Part shown: piece after piece, positions 62,001-64,000 of the stretch | How positions within the stretch are numbered: the first letter of the stretch is position 1 | How the letters are laid out: the number at the start of each line of letters is the position of its first letter | From: Mastacembelus armatus | Lineage: Eukaryota; Chordata; Actinopteri; Synbranchiformes; Mastacembelidae | Reading direction: 5' to 3' | Length of the DNA: 64,000 bases | NCBI RefSeq assembly: GCF_900324485.2 | Contig: NC_046649.1 | Location: 18,657,665 to 18,721,664, forward strand | Translations under genes and position numbers: made by a program | Notes under the pieces: model-generated | The model's input: only the letters and a program-made list of their open reading frames with translations | What the model was told of the DNA's origin: nothing | The model's database searches: none

Positions 62001-64000
62001 TCTTGGCTGGAACTCTGAACGTTAACTTGCCTGGTGTTAAAATGTAACTGTGTGCAATTTGTCTTCTTAAATAGGGAAACAACGATGGTTCAGTTCTATG
62101 TGACATACACAGTGTTGCAAGTGTCCTTATTCTTTGTTTCATGGTACTCTGGAGCTTTAACATACACTTTGTAACTAGGCCACACTAACCGCTGTGGCTG
62201 GACGAGCTTGTAGGTTTGCTTCTCAAGTCATATGTGGCTTAAAGTCTCAGCTCATTGGGCAAGTATGAGAACGGTTTGTTTTTTAAGATCTGATGATTTA
62301 CACTTTATAACATAAAGTAAATAAAGGTTGGATTTATCCAGCATATTTGTATGGGTTATTTCTTTCTTTCTTTGTATGGGTTCTTCTTTCTCACTTTAAG
62401 AACTGATATTTCTTTTTTTGTTATGCTCTTTTAGTACTAAAAAAAAAACAAAAAAACTAAGCCCTGCATAATGACTTCATCTATCTGTGGTTATATCAGT
62501 TGGAGCAGGTGTGATGCGTTCCGTGGAATTAAATTTACACTGATGGTGAATAAGTTGCTAAAATACCACAGGCATCAAATCATTCATTCAATGTCTTTCC
62601 CTTAATACATATTGTTTTTAAAGTGAAATTTATAGCAGTTCAAAGATTTTCTGAACTCAGTTAATGTGACTTTGGGTGTGCTGTAGGTGTTAGTCATGAA
62701 ACAGTGATACACAGCTGCATATTAAACTTGTAAGTACATAAAACCATATTGCAAATAAGTGAAATTGTATCACTTCAAACAGAGATTTTGAGTGTTTTAA
62801 GATAACTTGTGAAGATTCAGAAGCCTTTTGCAGTTTTAAAGCTGATCTCTCACACTATAAACAGGACTCTTTTAAGTCACAAGCACACCTGGGTTCAGCC
62901 AAAGCCACAGCACTCATTCACACAGGAAGAGGAGACAAACTGCAGATAGACAGACTGCTTTATCTAACCCTATCAAGCATCTTTTTTTAACCGTGCATGC
63001 ACATCCAAAACCTAAAAACAGAGTATTTGTTATTACATGTTATTACTTGAAACGTCTTGATACCAAACATAAAAATGATAAGGTGAAAGCGTTAACTGGT
63101 AGATTTTTTTTTACATGTGCTTTATTTTTAATGACACATAAATACATGCCGTGTGTTGTTGTTAATACACACATCTGAAAGCTGCTCACTACAACCACAG
63201 TTTTTACTGCTGGTCTATGAGTATCTCCACTGGAACATTCGGGTTTATTGACCTGCTCAGAGGAGCCACAGTGGTGTTGATGAGGGAGGGGCAAACACCT
63301 CTTTGTCACTTGCACCACTCAGATTTTATTCTTGCCAGTCTGGACATTTAACTGTCATATTTTTGGTCACAAGCTTGCTTCTTTAACTTTGGGGGCAATC
63401 TAAGAAATTTGAGGAAATATAATGTCATTTTCATCAAATACACATTATATTTCCTTTCACTGTTTGTCCTGAATACTCTACTGACTGCGCTTTGTGAACG
63501 GTCAATACTGTAGTGTCAGTCAGGACAAGTCAATTGCAGCATCATATGGTTAATTCGTTTGTCAGTAGTGATTTTATATCTGAGTGGACAAAATTGATGT
63601 ACACTGTTCATGGACACTGTTCATAATTTTTACAAGCCCTGAAGGCACACGCCTGCCTATATATATAACAAACAGCTTCCAGAGTTTAAATCAGTCCAGT
63701 TTCATTTGTGTTAGCAGACTTGAGATAAATGTGCAACAATTGTATAAGGGAAAAAATGCTTATTTTTAATTGCTTAAATCTGATGACGAACATAAATGTA
63801 TAGCTTCAATAAAGGTATATTTTTTCTGACTATGACTATGATTTATTTGCTTATATCGTCATATATCATATATTTTATATACTTATATCATCATGAAAAT
63901 CAGATTTTTAAAGATTCAGATTACTAAAAATGTTTTTGCAGAGAATGCAGATATTTAGCTCTTTTCATCAGAGCTTTCTCACTTACATTTTCTATTTCAC
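59058..64000 (+). other. vav3: vav3 intron 2, incomplete at the window edge
   Basis: At least 4.9 kb follows the GTAACA donor with no vav3 exon 3 recognised. A repeat-derived block occupies about 60,940-61,510; the rest is AT-rich. Open frames such as 60,911-61,291 (minus) fall in that repeat. Confidence 0.65.
60940..61510 (-). repeat. composite repeat block with an inverted LINE-type tail
   Basis: At about 61,314-61,440 the reverse complement of the LINE-type tail is visible (CCACTTATCCCGCAG, GGGCTGGAGCCAATCCCAGC), diverged from the copy at 9692. The flanking text (for example CAGGTGTTTCTGGAAGTCAG and GGGAACTGGTTGAAG) looks like a second, separate dispersed repeat that the tail interrupts, and at about 61,470-61,520 TGGTTAATAAAATA occurs twice. 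The family of the outer repeat is unknown to me. Confidence 0.45.

Overview
This is vertebrate nuclear DNA, almost certainly from a ray-finned (teleost, probably percomorph) fish. It contains spliced genes with GT-AG introns and AATAAA signals. Its repeats are typical of fish: a Tc1 transposon, LINE tails ending in GGAT runs, TA-flanked MITEs and TA microsatellites. Nine protein-coding genes are supported. Eight were named from remembered protein families and one, a coiled-coil gene, is not recognised. No RNA gene, CRISPR array, virus-like element or toxin system was found.

Layout. Positions 1-16,600 are mostly AT-rich non-coding DNA. They hold one decayed Tc1 element (2139-3466), a LINE 3' tail (9692-9932), a more GC-rich block carrying an inverted tail of the same kind (12,436-13,079), and a 91-bp direct repeat, one copy of which lies inside a possible minus-strand exon (386-598). 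Then follow cdcp2 (+, 16,604-20,119), tceanc2 (-, 20,803-22,369), tmem59 (+, 23,347-25,845), lrrc42 (-, 26,869-28,807), yipf1 (+, 29,752-32,244), the unnamed coiled-coil gene (+, 33,980-34,726), ndc1 (+, 35,217-43,174), dcaf8 (-, 47,262-51,903) and the first two coding exons of vav3 (+, 55,502 to beyond the window). The last 5 kb is vav3 intron 2.

The order cdcp2-tceanc2-tmem59-lrrc42-yipf1-ndc1 matches, from memory, a block on human chromosome 1p32. Strands alternate, giving tail-to-tail pairs (cdcp2/tceanc2, tmem59/lrrc42, ndc1/dcaf8) and head-to-head pairs with less than 1 kb between start codons (tceanc2/tmem59, lrrc42/yipf1). The genes do not form one pathway: an adhesion-type CUB protein, a TFIIS-like nuclear protein, Golgi proteins (tmem59, yipf1), a nuclear pore scaffold (ndc1), a CUL4 ubiquitin-ligase receptor (dcaf8) and a Rho-family exchange factor (vav3).

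Exon coordinates were worked out by hand from reading frame, splice signals and remembered vertebrate orthologues. All joins keep frame, and the predicted lengths agree with the families as remembered. I did not find a clearly new biological system. The points most worth a second look are a MITE that makes up almost the whole start of the cdcp2 3'UTR, the coiled-coil gene that may share yipf1 transcripts, a changed ATG16L1-binding motif in tmem59, a 51-nt micro-exon in ndc1, and the unexplained duplicated exon-like segment near the left edge.
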